NCBI RefSeq assembly: GCF_000740775.1
Contig: NZ_JFGS01000031.1
Span: 1-50,220, forward strand
Direction: 5' to 3'
DNA length: 50,220 nt
DNA from: Haematobacter missouriensis
GTDB lineage: Bacteria > Pseudomonadota > Alphaproteobacteria > Rhodobacterales > Rhodobacteraceae
The position numbers were made by a program, and so were the translations under genes. The notes beneath the pieces are model-generated. The model saw only the letters and a program-made list of their open reading frames with translations. It did no database searches and was not told the origin of the DNA. Positions within the stretch are counted from its first letter, which is position 1; each line of letters begins with the position of its first letter. This document shows positions 49,117-50,220 of the stretch, in pieces.

Positions 49117-49868
49117 GCGATGAGGTCCCTCTCGGCGGCGTCGATTTCCACTGCCATCTCGATCTCTATCCCGACTTCGAAGCCGCGATCGCGAAAGCGG
49201 AAGCGGCGCGAGTTTACACGCTGACCGTCACCACCACACCGAAGGCTTGGCCGCGCAATCACCAGCTGACGCGCGCCACGCGCTATGTGCGCGCCGCACT
49301 CGGTTTACACCCGCAACTCGTGGCGGAACGGGCCGGTGAACTGGCACTGTGGGAACGGCACCTGCCGGAGACGCGCTATGTCGGCGAGGTCGGTCTCGAC
49401 GCCGGTCCTCGATTCTACAAATCGCTCGACGCTCAGAAGCATGTGTTTCGCGCGGTCCTTGAACGATGTGCCGAGGCCGGTGGCAAGATCCTCACCGTAC
49501 ACAGCGTCCGCAGCGTACCGGCGGTGCTCGAAATGATCGAGCGCCATCTCCCGCAAGACCGGGGAGCCGTCGTTTTGCACTGGTTCACCGGAACCAAGGC
49601 CGAGGCCCGGCGTGCTGCGGCCCTCGGTTGCTATTTCTCTATCAACGCCGAGATGATGCGTTCGGATCGCGGCCGTGCGCTTGTCGCCGAGTTGCCCTTG
49701 GATCGGATCTTGACCGAAACGGATGGACCTTTCACCCAGATCGACGGTCGGCCTGCCGCGCCGGCCGATGCGCCGAAAGCGGTCATAGCAATCGCACACG
49801 CACGCAAATTAGATCCAAGCGTGATTGATAGGGCAATCCAGTCCAACCTGAAATCGCTGCTACGATAG
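49113..49868 (+). CDS. qatD: QatD, TatD-family metal-dependent hydrolase of the Qat system
   Basis: 251 residues from the ATG at 49113, which overlaps the qatC stop; upstream in-frame codons belong to qatC. TatD motifs: VDFHCHLD (His 13 and 15), VGEVGLDAG (metal Glu), TVHSVRS, VLHWFTGT and LTETDGPF (Asp). TatD enzymes are Mg-dependent 3'-5' DNases. In Qat it is the probable effector nuclease. The operon DUF2188-qatA-B-C-D is complete and tightly packed. Confidence 0.93.
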   Translation: MSDEVPLGGVDFHCHLDLYPDFEAAIAKAEAARVYTLTVTTTPKAWPRNHQLTRATRYVRAALGLHPQLVAERAGELALWERHLPETRYVGEVGLDAGPRFYKSLDAQKHVFRAVLERCAEAGGKILTVHSVRSVPAVLEMIERHLPQDRGAVVLHWFTGTKAEARRAAALGCYFSINAEMMRSDRGRALVAELPLDRILTETDGPFTQIDGRPAAPADAPKAVIAIAHARKLDPSVIDRAIQSNLKSLLR

Positions 49869-50007
49869 GCTATAGCCAAGAAGCAGCCTATGATCGCCGA
49901 GAGATTCCACCTCTGGAACGGGACGGGATGAGGACAGGACAGGTTGCCTCGGGCTATTTATATCCACGAATAGCAGAGCTTGCTTCCCAGGCTGAAACAG
50001 CGCTAGG

Positions 50008-50220
50008 TCAGATGTTTGTCTGGCCTCGTTCCGATAGCAGCGCCAGAAGGGTCGGATTGATGTAGAGGTTTTCCCGCCCGACCCTTACTTCTTCCAGCAG
50101 TCCTTCAGAGACCATCGCCTTCAGGTGCGCTGCCGCTGTCTGGCGTTTGGCGACGCCGGAATCGACGAGATTGCTGATCCGGCAATAGGGGTTTGCAGCA
50201 GAGCATCGAGAACGTAGCCG
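50008..50220 (-). pseudogene. Fic-family protein C-terminus, frameshifted, running off the window
   Basis: Reading leftward from the window edge, GYVLDALLQTP is in one frame, then RISNLVDSGVAKRQTAAAHLKAM and VSEGLLEEVRVGRENLYINPTLLALL in the next frame, ending at a stop at 50008-50010. Together these match the C-terminal winged helix of Fic/DOC-family AMP-transferases. The frames join across a CCCC run (50188-50191 on this strand as GGGG) that is one base short. It is either a disrupted gene or a base error. The catalytic Fic domain lies outside the window. Confidence 0.65.

Overview
The window is GC-rich alphaproteobacterial DNA. The Trb genes, the DUF932 plasmid-type block, the IS427-group insertion sequence and the overall gene style fit a Rhodobacterales host such as a Paracoccus relative, but nothing in the window fixes the genus. 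It is almost entirely accessory DNA: a patchwork of mobile-element backbone (conjugation genes, DUF932 block, two IS elements), metal and thiol-redox cargo, and several antiphage loci. I see no integrase, tRNA, rRNA or CRISPR array.

Layout from left to right. (1) 1-732: the tail of a SIR2-domain gene cut by an IS903-like IS5-family element (706-1704), which is itself abutted by an IS427-group element (1705-2555). (2) 2623-4089: a three-gene minus-strand plasmid/ICE-type block (DUF932 protein and two small unknowns). (3) 4939-9951: a minus-strand ABC importer operon (ATPase, two permeases, binding protein) ending in a metallophosphoesterase, probably for phosphodiester or glycerol-phosphate-type substrates. 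(4) 10664-17137: a metal/redox island. It holds a rightward operon (two thioredoxin-like proteins, CcdA, methyltransferase), a cation transporter without a normal start codon, a leftward operon (CDF exporter, LspA, CYP152-type P450), an ArsR repressor and a multicopper oxidase scrap. (5) 17411-19713: a decapitated Gabija-like pair, with only the gajA C-terminus left beside a complete gajB-type helicase. (6) 20118-29745: a complete-looking trbB-C-D-E-J-K-L-F-G-I mating-pair operon plus DUF2274, followed by TetR and LysR regulators. (7) 31777-44496: a minus-strand defence operon of WYL regulator, SNF2-type helicase, DUF1156 methylase, DUF499 ATPase and a UPF0149/HEAT-like protein. It resembles the helicase-methylase-ATPase (Hma) arrangement. 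(8) 44601-49868: a divergent Qat operon (DUF2188, qatA-D). (9) 50008-50220: the frameshifted end of a Fic-family gene.

Three regulatory readings stand out. A perfect inverted repeat (44521-44555) lies between the WYL-led operon and the Qat operon, with a TATAGT hexamer in each arm pointing outwards, so one CapW/BrxR-like repressor could gate both defence systems. Two operators of matching architecture, TATCA-8 nt-TGATA, lie before the thiol-redox operon (10613-10633) and at the arsR/CDF divergence (16589-16610), suggesting one ArsR regulon. A perfect 19-bp palindrome (30461-30479) lies upstream of the TetR gene and faces no obvious target gene on the other side.

The best candidate for something undescribed is the UPF0149/HEAT-like fifth gene attached to the Hma-like operon, together with shared control of Hma-like and Qat immunity. 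All family calls come from reading motifs by eye; no database search was possible.
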